A stretch of 64,000 bases of DNA, from assembly GCA_016617785.1 (NCBI GenBank), contig JADILM010000008.1:124001-188000 (forward strand), read 5' to 3'. Shown piece after piece: positions 42,529-53,407 of the stretch (positions are counted from its first letter, which is position 1; every line of letters begins with the position of its first letter). Source of the DNA: Sporobolomyces roseus. Lineage: Eukaryota > Basidiomycota > Microbotryomycetes > Sporidiobolales > Sporidiobolaceae. A program made the position numbers and the translations under genes. Below the pieces are notes generated by a model. It saw nothing but the letters and a program-made list of their open reading frames with translations, did no database searches and was not told the DNA's origin.

Positions 42529-43731
42529 CTAAATCACAATCTGAGGGGTTTCCCACCACCAATTCTTCGGATATTGCCTTCCAAACATGTTGTTGACAAC
42601 GAGTGCCCATCCAAGTACGATCAGACTGTTGACGATGATTTGAACGATGAAGAACCTGTTTTGTTTCGATCGAAAGAGGTGAGTTTCCGCGGGAAATGAG
42701 AAGAGAGAAGGAAAGCGTACCATCCCATTCCAGCGACTGAAGGAAGAGTGACTGCGAGAAGAGCAGTAGCTCCACCAGGTGGATGACTGTACGTACTCGA
42801 GAAGCCTATATCAATGTTGACGAAATCGACCGATGTAGAAGCTTTAGAAACGTACGTGATTTCAAAGAATTGCATGAGCAAGATACTCGTAGATAGAGTA
42901 ATAGCTGCTGCAACCCAAGGAATTGGTCCGTAGACGTCTCCGACCGACCAGTTGCTCGGGTGTAGCAGGAAGAGCTTTTGAAGGCAAACTCCCAAGATTG
43001 AACAGATGATGTTTCCGAACATGATATTGCGCTGTACTCTCCATCACGTGTGAGCGAGCGAACGAGAGAATGGGAGAGAGACGGAAGGGAAACGTACCGG
43101 TTGAGCGAGAGGAGATTGATATTCCGAATAGAGAATGACAGCTTCTGTGGCGAATGCGGCGACGACTACAGGAGCTCCTCGGTTGAAGAAGATGGCAGCT
43201 CGTGCAGCTGGACAGAGAAAGAGCGTTAGTTTGAACTAAGAGCTGATTTCGTCCAGAAATTGAGGCTCACACAGTGCTAGGAAAGCGATCGCTGCGAAAC
43301 TAGCGATATAAGTGATAAACATATGCCATGCCTTGTCCCCAAACTTCTGCCTCTTCGTCTTGTTCTTCTCCTTTTCCTCTTTCTCTCCTTTCGCTTTCTT
43401 CCCCTCCTCCTCTACCAAGGTCTCCCCACTATGCCTCGGCTGACTAGTCCCATTCTGCTCCTTGTCGTTGTTCTCGGCTTGCTCCCGTAGCTGTGCAATG
43501 TGTTTCTTGTGGTATTTAGTCGGAAGTTGATAGATGAGTTTCGAATGGAATGAATCGTCAAAGTCGGGGAATGCTGGTGGTCGATAGCCTACGAAACGAG
43601 ATACTGGCCAGATCTTGTAAAAGAAATCCTCTAGGAAGGGGATGTAGTCGAGATTAGCGAAACTTGCTGGAGAGGGAAGAGAGGAGAGAGAGGGACTCAC
43701 GAGTACGGTTCTGTACTTTATCCGCTACCAT
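42529..43731 (-). CDS. HPP family integral membrane protein
   Basis: ATG at 43731 (MVADKVQNRT, then intron). Cytosolic N-terminal part: ANLDYIPFLEDFFYKIWPVS, RFVGYRPPAFPDFDDSFHSK, and a charged Lys/Glu linker. Transmembrane segments: MFITYIASFAAIAFLAL; GAPVVVAAFATEAVILY; NIMFGNIICSILGVCLQKLF; PWVAAAITLSTSILLMQFF; the signature HPPGGATALLAVTLPSVAG; and FIVQIIVNSLIVLGWALVVN. It ends NWWWETPQIVI (stop 42529-42531). HPP proteins (PF04982) are predicted 4-6 TM proteins; plant and cyanobacterial members are linked to nitrite transport into plastids, but the fungal role is unknown. Five exons with canonical junctions; nothing looks broken. Confidence 0.9.
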
Positions 43732-44265
43732 CCTATATCTACCCTAGTACTTTCCTCGTTGGTTTTGAGCGTGGAAGTTGAGTAGAGGTTGAAGGAACAG
43801 CGTTTTTAGATGAAGAGAGAGCTAGAATTCGAGTGTTACGGTTGATTCGGTTCGGCTGGTAGGTGATTCTCGAGTCGTCAGATTGTAGAAGCGTGAGAGA
43901 GTAGAAGATACCGAACAGAGCAAACTGGGAAAGAGACTCGGTCGAAGACGTCATGTTTGAGATTGAGGCCTTGAGGGTTCGGTGAGAGAAGAGACGTTGA
44001 GCGGAAAGACCAAGAAGCAATGGAAGTGACGGTCAAAGGTAGGATGCGAAACCGAGAGGAGGAGAAGATGATTGCTCTTCTTTTCGCAACTTTCTCTCAG
44101 TCTTATGGGACTCCCATGGGACTAGCTCTCAATCAAGAGCCGCCGGCGATTGTAGATGATAAGATCGGCAAATAAAGCTCCAAATTGTAAGAAAAAGGCA
44201 GATGTATAACAGAAAAGAGAGATTGCAGAAATTACGGATAAAGACGAAACGAGCCTTCCGAGTGA
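43732..44265. other. intergenic gap upstream of the HPP gene
   Basis: About 530 bp holding the HPP promoter and the 3' flank of X1. GC-rich GAGCCGCCGGCGATTG near 44138-44153 and an ATGGGACT direct repeat near 44105-44122 (TATGGGACTCCCATGGGACT). The minus-strand open frame at 43739-44020 has no coding signature I trust. No RNA gene seen. Confidence 0.4.
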
Positions 44266-45540
44266 CTAACTACTACTGAAGCTACCTTCACCTGCGAATA
44301 GCTGACCATAGTTTCGACGCTGACGGTGACTGAGAGCGTGACTCGGCTAGCGAATGAGATCTAGAGCGTTAGTCGTTGCGACAACTTTGGTAACTCGACA
44401 GGCGAGAGCAGGAAAGCAACGTACTTCAGCGTGAGGCTCAAAGGGGTGACCGCGAATGACCTCCTTGCGTACTTCATCCCACTGAGCCAGAAGAACCAGT
44501 CAAAAGGACATCGCTTCGAAGGGTCTCGAGAAAAAGCTCACCTCATCTTTGATCTCGGGTTCAGGCCAACCGAGCTGAGAGGAAGTGCAAGTGTTCAGAT
44601 TGATGATACTAACAAGCTCATAGAAGCGAGAAGAGGACTGACCAGACCAGGAGCCCACGGAACCCACTGCCCTTTGTAAAAGACGACACGAACTCGAAAG
44701 AGAATCGAGAATTTGTCGTCCTTGTGACGAATGCCGTTGCTAGAAGGACCAAGGTCGAGTCGGAGGAAAGTGACATCGGGATTAGAGGGCCCGCCATCCT
44801 TGCGATCGTCTTCCGCTACTCTACCTTTCCAAAAATCAGTCTGTTTGACTTTGAGAATTGTCCATTCCTCCGTCCACAATTCACCAATCCGATGGTTCAC
44901 TGTTGATGACATTGCAATAGTCAGTAAGCAAACTGGACTGAACTCGATGTGACACGACTCACCCGACGTAACTTTGTGAGGTAGGAGAGGATCCTCCGGC
45001 GTGAAGTAATGACCGGCTTTGAACGTTCTGTAGCGACGAAGCGTATCAGGAGTGAGAGGAATATCCCTTGGCAGAACCACTCGGCCCGCTAGGCTGCGAG
45101 AAGAGAGTTTCGACAGGCCTCCTTCGGTGGTCGGTTGGTAGAGAACTCGACAAGCGGGTCCTCCTACGTCAATCGCCATTCCGACCCCCATCCCTGTTCC
45201 GCTCAAATTTAACAATACGAAGCTCAGAGAGAAAGGAAGGAGGGTACGCACTTTCGGCGTATCCATCTTCGGCTGGATGAGGGTAAAAGTTCTCCGAAAA
45301 CGCGAGCTCACTGGGCCAGTGAACCATTGTGTCGTGCGGTGATGGGTAGTGTTCACGGCGCTCCTTGTAATGCTCCATGAAGCAAGTGTAGATCCGATTC
45401 GCCTCTTCCGGAGTGATACTGTCGAGTCGTCGTTTGCTCAGCTGCGAGGAGTTTTTGAATCAGGTCAGTGTTGTTCGCGCTCATCGCTTGAAGGCGCTTG
45501 AAGGACATACATCGGGATACGATACATCGGGATACGACAT
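44266..45540 (-). CDS. X1: paralogue of X2, unknown function
   Basis: ATG at 45540 (MSYPDVSYPDV). Homologous to X2 along its whole length: LSKRRLDSITPEEANRIYTC versus LQERELSSITGKEAAQIFYH; DTMVHWPSELAF versus DSMIVWPTDHTF; DVGGPACRVLYQP versus GGAACRVLYQP; VLPRDIPLTPDTLRRYRTFK versus VLPRHMPLSVVPLERYKKIS; DDKFSILFRVRV then GQWVPWAPG versus EDHFCIIFRVQI then GQWIPWTKP. The last exon reads LSHRQRRNYGQLFAGEG versus LSHRQRKNYGQTHAGGR. Stop TAG at 44266-44268. About seven introns at matching places. No known domain recognised; no signal peptide or TM segment, so probably nuclear or cytosolic. It keeps a PEIKDE motif near the C-terminus. Faces X2 across BCAT and the F-box gene. Confidence 0.72.
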
Positions 45541-45631
45541 TGCGCTGTCTCAAGATTGTCGTGTCGAGAGGTGGAAGAAAGAGGGAAGAGGAAGAAAGAG
45601 AAAGCAGACGAGCCAAATCCCTCTCCAGTGT

Positions 45632-45657
45632 GCGTCTAAACCCGATCTAAACCCGAA
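45632..45657 (-). promoter_or_regulatory. promoter element shared by X1 and X2
   Basis: In gene orientation TTCGGGTTTAGATCGGG then TTTAGACGC: two copies of TCGGGTTTAG spaced 11 bp (one helical turn). About 92-117 nt before the X1 ATG. The X2 copy (50024-50049) differs at one base. A further shared word TTGGCTCGTCT follows ~15-20 nt downstream in both. Confidence 0.65.
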
Positions 45658-45798
45658 ATCTCTTCGATCCCACTTTGCACGAGGTGCCGACGACGATGAC
45701 GATTTTGTGTAGGTGTCAGAACCATAATGAATCTATTTCCAATCCTTCGAAATCTATACCTGAAATCTATTTCGTCTATCCTCCTCCTCATTTCAATC

Positions 45799-47345
45799 CT
45801 AGCAGATCCAACTCCACTCGCTCTCCCTCTGACCATACTGAATCTCACTCAAAGTCTTCATCATACTTCCCGCGATCCTTCCGAATCCTACATCTCCCTC
45901 TTCCCCTCCGTCAACCGGTACTTGAATATCTTCTCCCTTGTAACCGATCTTCTCAACACTCGTAATGACAGCAGCAGTTCCACTTCCGAACGCTTCTACT
46001 AATCTTCCTTCTTGCGAGGCGAGGAGGATCTCGGACATCGTGATTTGTCGTTCGGAGACTACGAGTCTGTGAGATTCGAGGTTGGGGAGGAGGAGCGAAC
46101 CGGATTCGTGTTGACGTGCGAGGGAGAGGATTGAGTCGCGAGTGACACCGGGGAGGACGAGACCAGTGAGAGGTGGTGTAACCAATTCAATAGCTGCAAG
46201 TCATCGAAATCGAAGAAATCAGTTCTCGTTTCGGTCAAATGATTTCGTTCGACGACGAGTACCTACCTCCATCCTGCATTCTCAACGCAACGAAGGCATT
46301 CATCATTCCCACCTCCGTCACGAGAGCCTCTCCATCTTCTCGTTCTAAAACCCAAAGAACCTGTTGGTACCCTCTTTGAGCAGCCTCTATCTGTTTCTCG
46401 ACGACAGGGCCGTAGTTGGATCCAAATTTACAATCTCCAGTACCTCCAGGCCATGCTCTGATCTTCTCCTTCGAGTTGCAGAGTAACGAAATCGGTTTCG
46501 CTCCAGAAGCGTAATATTTCGCTACGGGTGAACAACTACTCCTTTCTCTTGATTAGCTGGAGCTTCGAGGGAGAGGAGTAGGGGAGCGTACATGACGTAA
46601 AGGAGTACTTCGGTTGATGGTCCTACACCGAGGGAGGCTCGAGTCCCAATCATTGTTGGTCGAATGTAAAGCGAACAACCAGGTTCAGTTGGAATCCATC
46701 GATCATCGATTCGTACGAGTTCTTGGATCAGCTTGATCAGTTCATCGGCGTCAAAATCCTGTGAAAGACTTTTCGTCTCATCAGTAGCGGAAAAGAGAGC
46801 AAGATGAGAAGAGCGAAAGCGACTCACGGGAAATGCCATTTTCTCTGCCCCATTCTTCATCCTCTTCATGTTCAAATCAGGTCTGAACAACCTCGATCGT
46901 CCTTGTAGATCCTTGTACGCTTTCATTCCCTCGAACTACCCCCTCATCCCTCGATCAGCTTTCTCTCCCTCATCGAAAAAACGAGAAAGAAGGGGTACTA
47001 ACGAGAGTTTGAGCGTAATGTAACACGGTCGAACTAGGATCGAGTGCAAGAGGTCCGTATGGCTTGATCTCTGGGGTTCCCCATCCGGATTTGATCGACC
47101 AGGAGCAAGTCAACATGTGAGAAGAGAACGTTTGACCGAATACTAGGGAAGAGGAGGGAGGGAGGGGAGTTTCGGAGGTTGAGAGAGTGACCGAGAGCTT
47201 TGAGGCCTGTGAAGAGGGACATCGCACGGGTCGGTTAGAGGATGAGAGGGACGAGATTCGAGTCAATTGGATTGAGTAGGAGAAATTAGGAGAAAGGAGG
47301 AGAAGGAGGACGTACATCGAGAGGAGCTACTTGTGGGAGATACAT
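45799..47345 (-). CDS. BAT1: branched-chain amino acid aminotransferase
   Basis: ATG at 47345 (MYLPQVAPLD, then intron). Exons rebuild a class IV PLP aminotransferase: ASKLSVTLSTSETPLPPSSS, LVFGQTFSSHMLTCSWS, GWGTPEIKPYGPLALDPSST, VLHYAQTLFEGMKAYKDLQG, RLFRPDLNMKRMKNGAEKMA, DRWIPTEPGCSLYIRPTMIG, then the PLP-lysine region GTGDCKFGSNYGPVVEKQIE, EVGMMNAFVAL, LVTPPLTGLVLPGVTRDSIL, SEILLASQEGRLVEAFGSGT, ending IQYGQRESEWSWIC (stop 45799-45801). Catalyses the last step of Leu/Ile/Val synthesis and the first of their breakdown, mitochondrial or cytosolic. The start MYLPQVAPLD is short, without an obvious presequence, so a cytosolic form is possible. Full family length. Confidence 0.92.
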
Positions 47346-47757
47346 CTTTCGCGAATTCGACTGAGCAGGAAAAGCGCAGGATGACGCAGGAACAAGAGGG
47401 AGAGAGAAGAGAGAGAGAGAGCAGAGCGAGAAGATGAGATTTTTTTCAAGAGAGAAGAATCTGGGGTAAAATCGGGTTACCGAGAGAAGAGTAGCGAAGA
47501 GTCAACGAGCGAGTCTACTATGAGAGTTCAGCAAGCATCTAAGCGTTTAGTGAGAATGAGAGCAGAGCGAAGGAGGAGAGAAATGAGAGTGGAGGTCGAT
47601 TGAGCGAGGAAAGGGTCAAAGTCATACTTGAAGAGGCTGTACGTATCACCCATGGTCGTATGGCTCTATCCACGGTGTGAGCGAGGATTCGAAAGGGTGT
47701 TGGAAGGAGGGAAAGAGTTGAAGATGTCATCGATTCCTTTCCCTCTCTTCCCTCACC
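47346..47757. promoter_or_regulatory. divergent promoter between BCAT and the F-box gene
   Basis: About 410 bp between two start codons. Purine-rich GAGAGAGAAGAGAGAGAG near 47400-47425 and GGAGGAAAGAGTTG just before the F-box gene. No TGACTC (Gcn4-type) site found here. Nothing else recognised. Confidence 0.4.
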
Positions 47758-49784
47758 ATGATGAACTCTTTGCTTCCACCAGAGCTATGGGATTACGTCT
47801 TGACCTTTCTCGAGTCCACCTCACTTCAATCTACGGCGCTCTCGCTCTCTCGTGCGATTCCATCCTCTTCCATTTCCCCCTCACTCTTGTGGCGACATCT
47901 CCACCTCTCGAGGGAATCTCAAGCCTTACAATGCATTTCCAAGCTGAGGGGAATGGATCAGGGAGTAAGGGAATCCATCAAAACAGTTAGAGCGACGGCG
48001 TTTCGGTAAGTTGCATTCTCTCACAATCTCCACTTTCCCTTCCTTTGGAGCTGATAGAGTTCAAGAGAGTACACAGTGAAGACCCCCAACAACTTGTCAA
48101 TCTACTCTTGTCACTTCCCTCAGCTCGTTCTCTCCAACTTCACATCGGACCCCTCTTCTCGCCCGAACAACTCGATGAACTTCTCACTCCCTTATCCTCT
48201 CTTCGCTCCAAACGCTTCACCTCGCTCTCCCAACTCTCCTTCCGTTTCAACCCCTACTGCATGGAGAGATCTTACTTCGTTTTCCTCAAAGGGACTTACT
48301 TCGATTCGATCGTCTTGAACCTCTCTTCCTGGACTCTCGACACCGCTCCCAAATTGAAACGACTCGATTTCACCCAAGATTTGAGCCCGAATCATGGAGT
48401 GAAAAGGAAGGACACACCTGCGTTTGGATTGCATGAGATTAGACAGGAATTGAATGATATTGAGGAGAAGGAATTGGAGGAAGAGGAAGAGAGGATCATG
48501 ATGGCTAGTAGACAACCCCCTGCTTCGGGAAGGTTTGGAAGGAAGAACAAGATTGAGAATGGCAAGATGGATTTCGCTCAACCTATCGTACGCTTCTTCC
48601 TTTTCGATCGAGGTTTCGTCAACTCCTCACAATCGCGATGTAATAGGTCTTCTTCCGACTTGATTGCCTCGCCACTCTATCAGTCTCTCCAATAGGTCGT
48701 CAACTCACTCACTTGACCCTCCGACTCCCTCGTCGAAACCTTCTCACCGCCCTAACCCTCCAAACTTCCCCTTCGAATCCACCCTTCCCTTCTCTCACTC
48801 ATCTCGATCTCTCGACCACTCACATTATGGACGACGCTCGATTTCCGACCATGTTGAGATTGATGCCGGGTTTGGAAAGTTTAGTGTTGGATCGATGTAC
48901 GGGATTGATCAGTCAGGATGCGGTCGATGAGAATACTGCGATTCAAACTATGAGATGGTTAGGTATGTCTCTACTGCCCCTCTCAGCTCACTCTTTCGCT
49001 AAGCTGAGTCCAGTTCGAATGTACAGGTAAATGTTGTGGAGGAATTGGATTCTCTCGAGCAGAAGAAATCTCTCGATCCTGGAAAAGAATCGTCAAATCT
49101 CGACCTACCGACGCACCCAATATCGTCGGCTCGACCTCCCACATTCCGCCCGTCAAAGAACTATTCCTCGTCCCCTCCCTTCCGAACCTCACCCATCTCG
49201 GTCTAGGTCTACACGATTCTCTCTCCGCCTCTACAACTCGAGTATGGTCAAAGAGTTTCAGGAGGGGATATGTGGAAGCGTTAGAGAAGAGTAAAGGGAG
49301 GATACAGGAGTTATTGGATCGATGGGAACTATGGGAGAGACAAGGGAAACTACTCGACGGAACTCGACGACTCTGCACCTTCTCCGACGCACTCACTACA
49401 CCTTCCTTTCTCGCCCTCCACAAGGGCTGGAACTCGACTTCAAATCCGGACGAGGAGGAACCCGATCCATTATTCTCGAAATTCCTCCAATCTCGTCAAC
49501 TCGCCACGATCTCCCCTTCCCTCGCATACGATCTCCTCGAATTACACGATCTGAAGTTGAAAGAAGGGATCGAATTGTGTTTCGAACCGGATTGTAGTGA
49601 TTTACCTGGAGTACCTAGATTGAGTTTCGAGGAGAATGGGAAGGACTCGATGGATGAGAGGGAGAGGAAGGAGAAGTTGATTGATCAGATTGAGAAGGAG
49701 GATGAGGAGAGGAGAAAGGGGAGGAGGCATGAGGAGGGTTGCGCGCATAGGAGAGGGAGGGAAGCTTGGGAATTGGAGAAGTGA
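47758..49784 (+). CDS. F-box protein with leucine-rich region
   Basis: ATG at 47758 (MMNSLLPPELWDYVLTFLES; the second ATG is equally possible). N-terminal F-box: LPPELWDYVLTFL, LQSTALSLSRAIP, LLWRHLHLS. Then exons with LRR-like spacing: LVNLLLSLPSARSLQLHIGP, KLKRLDFTQDL, LTHLTLRLPRRNLLTALTLQ, FPSLTHLDLSTTHIMDDARF, PGLESLVLDRCTGLISQDAV, VPSLPNLTHLGLGLHDSLSA. A charged C-terminal coil (MDERERKEKLIDQIEKEDEE) ends at TGA 49782-49784. Introns at about 48006, 48587 and 48964. F-box proteins bring substrates to SCF ubiquitin ligases; the substrate is unknown. Confidence 0.8.
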
Positions 49785-50023
49785 GATGATTGAGCAAGAG
49801 AGGAGAGGATATTTTTATTTTGCATTGCATGGGGATCGTTGTAAGCATTCGATTCACCCTGATCCATTCGATTCTCAGCGAGTAGGCTTTCTTGAGAGGA
49901 AAAGTGGGAAACAGTTTCGTCGAAGTTTTCATCGGCTTTTCGCTTTTTTCGCTCTTTCGAGCATCGGCCCCTGTCTTGTTCCGCACTGTTCCGCACCCTT
50001 CTCCGACCGGATGCAGGAGACGC

Positions 50024-50049
50024 TTCGGGTTTAGGTCGGGTTTAGACGC
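50024..50049 (+). promoter_or_regulatory. promoter element of X2, shared with X1
   Basis: TTCGGGTTTAGGTCGGG then TTTAGACGC, 72-97 nt before the X2 ATG. Same two 11-bp-spaced TCGGGTTTAG copies as upstream of X1. TTGGCTCGTCT follows at about 50066. The rest of the 49785-50120 gap is ordinary AT/GC-mixed promoter sequence. Confidence 0.65.
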
Positions 50050-50120
50050 GTTCATGAAACGGAACTTGGCTCGTCTTTTTGCTCTTGCTCTGTTCACTCA
50101 CACGATCCGTCAGTCTCAGC

Positions 50121-51371
50121 ATGGTATACCCACAGGTGCGTCCCTATTGCGGAAAGCCACGATGAGCTTTACAACACTGACCTCTGGTTCGTTTCTAGCT
50201 TCAAGAACGTGAACTTTCAAGCATCACCGGGAAGGAGGCAGCGCAGATCTTCTACCACTACCTCGAGACGTACCGCAGCAAGGCGAACAGACAAACCAAT
50301 GCGAGATCCGCATATCCCGCAGATTCTATGATCGTTTGGCCTACAGATCACACTTTCGTGAGACTTTGGAACTTCTTTGCTCCAAGTCGGTACCTTTTCA
50401 GCTATTGACCATGATCGAGGAAGAGGCCTGACCGTTATCTTGATCTGTGACCCCAGATTACGACAACGCTCAGATGATGTTGCAGGTAGGAGGAGCGGCG
50501 TGTCGAGTCCTCTACCAGCCGGCTACCGGAAACACTGTCAAGCGTCCAGAAGGTAGACAGAAACTTTCGCTCTATACTCGCTCGAATCGTTCGGAACCCG
50601 AACACGATGAAGAATGGAATCAAGCTTTGAGCCGTCAAGATTACCCTCAATTGCAAGCCGTCGAAGGAGGCATTCAAACCCAACTGCCCACTCATGCCGT
50701 TCTTCCACGACATATGCCACTTTCGGTCGTCCCACTCGAGCGTTACAAGAAGATTTCAAACACTAGTGACTTTCTGAACTCTTCACAATTTCCCGCGGAA
50801 CACATTGTATCCTATCGTACGTTTCAGTAGTTCTATTCATCCCTGTTACATATTACTGATATCGAGCGCAACTAGCCGAGATGAGATTGCGCGAACGTTG
50901 GTCGGTTTTGCAGCAGGGAGGAGAGCACGACGGTGCTCAAGGTTCGCCCTCCGATGCTACTTCCACCCTACTTCGCCTCAAGCTGTCCCCATTCAACTCT
51001 CGCCATATCGAGGATCATTTCTGTATCATTTTCCGTGTGCAGATTGAGCAAGTTGATGGACAGTGGATACCCTGGACAAAGCCTGCACCTGCGATCAAGC
51101 GCGAGACGACTATCAATTCGAGATCTCGTTCTCCCCAACGTGAAGTTAAGCATGAAGCTGGAGGATCTCAAGTCAGGAAAAGATCTCGTTCCCCGTTAAT
51201 CAAACGCGAACCTCAGGTAAGGCTCATTCTCTGTCCTCTCCCACTTTGAGCTACTCGCGTTGACCAGTCATTCCACATCTGGTGCAGTATATCCTCAGTC
51301 ACCGCCAGCGCAAGAATTATGGCCAGACTCACGCAGGAGGAAGAATCAATGCTGATCACTACCTTCAATGA
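50121..51371 (+). CDS. X2: paralogue of X1, unknown function, with SUMO-type motifs
   Basis: ATG at 50121; exon 1 is MVYPQ only (cf. MSYPD in X1), then GTGCGT intron. Exons: LQERELSSITGKEAAQIFYH, DSMIVWPTDHTF, GGAACRVLYQP, a ~55-residue insertion absent from X1 (VKRPEGRQKLSLYTRSNRSE...), HAVLPRHMPLSVVPLERYKK, AEMRLRERWSVLQQGGEHDG, STLLRLKLSPF, EDHFCIIFRVQI, GQWIPWTKPAPAIKRE. The tail has three psi-K-x-E motifs (IKRE, VKHE, IKRE) alternating with SRSRSP and KRSRSP. The last exon after a TGCAG acceptor gives YILSHRQRKNYGQTHAGGRI, ending DHYLQ (TGA 51369-51371). No known domain recognised. The Arg/Ser tail and sumoylation motifs suggest a nuclear protein (inference). Confidence 0.72.
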
Positions 51372-51864
51372 GCTTGAGATCGACCGGTCAGCCCTCTTCA
51401 TTTCCTTCGTATCGTTTGAGCTGCAACTAGAAGCTTGATTTCCGTCCCCCCTTAGCAGCATTGGAGATTCTTCGTGCTGCTGTCAGCAGAGGAGCGACGC
51501 TGAGCTAGCCAGTTTGTCCCGTTAGACGCTTGTTTCCATCGTTCTTTCGCATCTCTTTCTCACCTATTCTCGCTTTATTCTCTTCATTTCTGCAAGCTGT
51601 TCAGACCGTTATCAGTTGCTCTCTTACTGATCAGACAAGTGAGGAATACTGTTGCTTCGGGGATGAGTGAGAGAGCGAAGCAAGCAACTCCTGCTCCGAA
51701 CTCGCGAAATAAAGCATCACTATGCACATGTGGACGATCTCCGTCAAGTTTGCTCAAAGTAAGCTTCTACGAGAGCGAGAGTCGAGAATTCTACTCAAGT
51801 CTCAGTTACGTGCGATGCGGAATTATCAAGCTTTTCTCCCTTTCCTCCTCCCTCACCACCTCAA
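51372..51864. other. intergenic gap
   Basis: About 490 bp with the 3' flank of X2 and the promoter of the AIM6-like gene. CT-rich from 51830 to the start codon. An open frame at 51639-51950 overlaps the true first exon in another phase and looks non-coding. Nothing else recognised. Confidence 0.4.
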
Positions 51865-53407
51865 ATGCTTCTGTTCACTTGCGCATTCACTTCACTGATA
51901 GCTTCGGCCTACTCTCAAGCGCCTCAACAGACTCGCTTCGATCTCCGTGACTCGGCTCTTTCTCCTCGAGGGGACTATCGAATGTCGCCGGTGAGCAGCT
52001 CTACAGTCTCGGTTGTTAGCCTCGGATACTCATGAGCTTATCAGATATAGTCCTACAATCCGTACAAAGGTGGAACGGATGCTGCAGAGCTGAGAATGCC
52101 GTCTGGATTATCTCGCAATATTCCCGAGGTGAGCTACCCTTCTCTACCTTCCTAGATACCGTCGATAAGCTCACAAGATTACCATTATAGCGAGCGATTC
52201 ACTCTCACAACGATTACTGGAGAGATACTCCCGTTTATACGGCACTTTCTCACGGAGTTCTCTCAATCGAAGCCGATGTCTGGTTGAACCCAAAGGACCT
52301 AGTCCTCTATGTGAGTCATGCCCTACTATCACATCGAGCGCTGTGACTCACTCAGTTCTCTCTCAAGGTATCACACAACGTCGCTTCTCTCACTCGAGCT
52401 AGAACTTTTCGCAAGTTGTACATCGATCAAATCGTCGACGTTCTTGAGCGAGCGAATGTCAAGGACGAAGAGACAGACTTCTTCGCCGAGACGAACTATT
52501 ACAGTCAAGACAATATCGAGGAGGAGAGGAGACCTTGGACGAGGTAAGCACTTTTGACGATTCATTTCTCTCTCAAGCTCGATGATCCTGACTTTTAGCT
52601 CGATTACAGTTTCTACGAAGGTAACTTGACACCGATTCAACTGCTGGTTGACCTAAAGACGAGAGGAAACGAGACGTATCATGCTGTACTCGAAGAACTC
52701 GAACCGCTTCGCAAACGAGATTGGTTGACTCGGTGGAATGGAACCCATGTCATACCTGGTAAGCTTTCCAGGTCGAGGTTGAGAAAAGCCATACTGACGA
52801 CGGATCGATTGTGCAGGACCAGTGCGGGTTCTCCTGACGGGAAACGGAATCAACGAAGACGTTCGATCGCAAGTCGCAGCTCAATCGTCTCGAGACGTAT
52901 TCCTAGACGCTCGTAAGTCTAGTCGAGTGTACTCCGCTAACTACGCCTCACTGACAAGAAGCGCCTTGCAGCATTACTCAAGCTCAACGACACTTGGAAA
53001 GGGATCGACGGAGAAACGTACGGTTGGAATTCAACTCTTTCACCAATGGCGTGAGATCCCTTCTCTGCATTCTTCTCCCTGTTTGACAACTAACCTCGTC
53101 GCTCCTCAGCTCCACGTCGTTCTCGTCGGCAACGAGTTGGTCAGGTCGTCAACCGATTTCTTCGCCTGACCAGCTTCATCTCTCGAAGATCATCGAATTT
53201 GCTCATTCTCGTACGCTCGTCTGCTTCACTCTTTACATTTGATCACAGTATTGACTCCTCTCCTGTCGACAGGCGGTATCAAAACTCGTTTCTGGTCGAC
53301 CCCTCGTTGGCCAAGTTTCGTTCGAGATCGAGTCTGGCAAACGCTTTACACGCTCGAGACGGACTACCTCGACGCTGACGATATAGAAGCTATCGCAGCG
53401 TTCTGAG
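51865..53407 (+). CDS. secreted PLC-like phosphodiesterase, AIM6 family
   Basis: ATG at 51865 gives a signal peptide, MLLFTCAFTSLIASAYSQ. Exon junctions at about 51989 (GTGAGC) and onward. Catalytic-type motifs: RAIHSHNDYWRDTPVYTALS, GVLSIEADVWLNPKDLVLYV, SHNVASLTRARTFRKLYIDQ. Later: SFYEGNLTPIQLLVDLKTRG, GPVRVLLTGNGIN, LNDTWKGIDGETYGWNSTLS, IKTRFWSTPRWPSFVRDRVW, ending DADDIEAIAAF (TGA 53405-53407). The HSHNDYW and EADVW motifs place it in the AIM6 / altered-inheritance-of-mitochondria-6 branch of the GDPD/PI-PLC TIM barrels. Substrate unknown; the signal peptide suggests the secretory route. About seven introns. Confidence 0.85.

Noticed and set aside
43739..44020. Minus-strand open frame in the HPP upstream region
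   Set aside because: Ser/Leu/Arg-rich composition as expected from CT-rich DNA; no start context, no homology signal.
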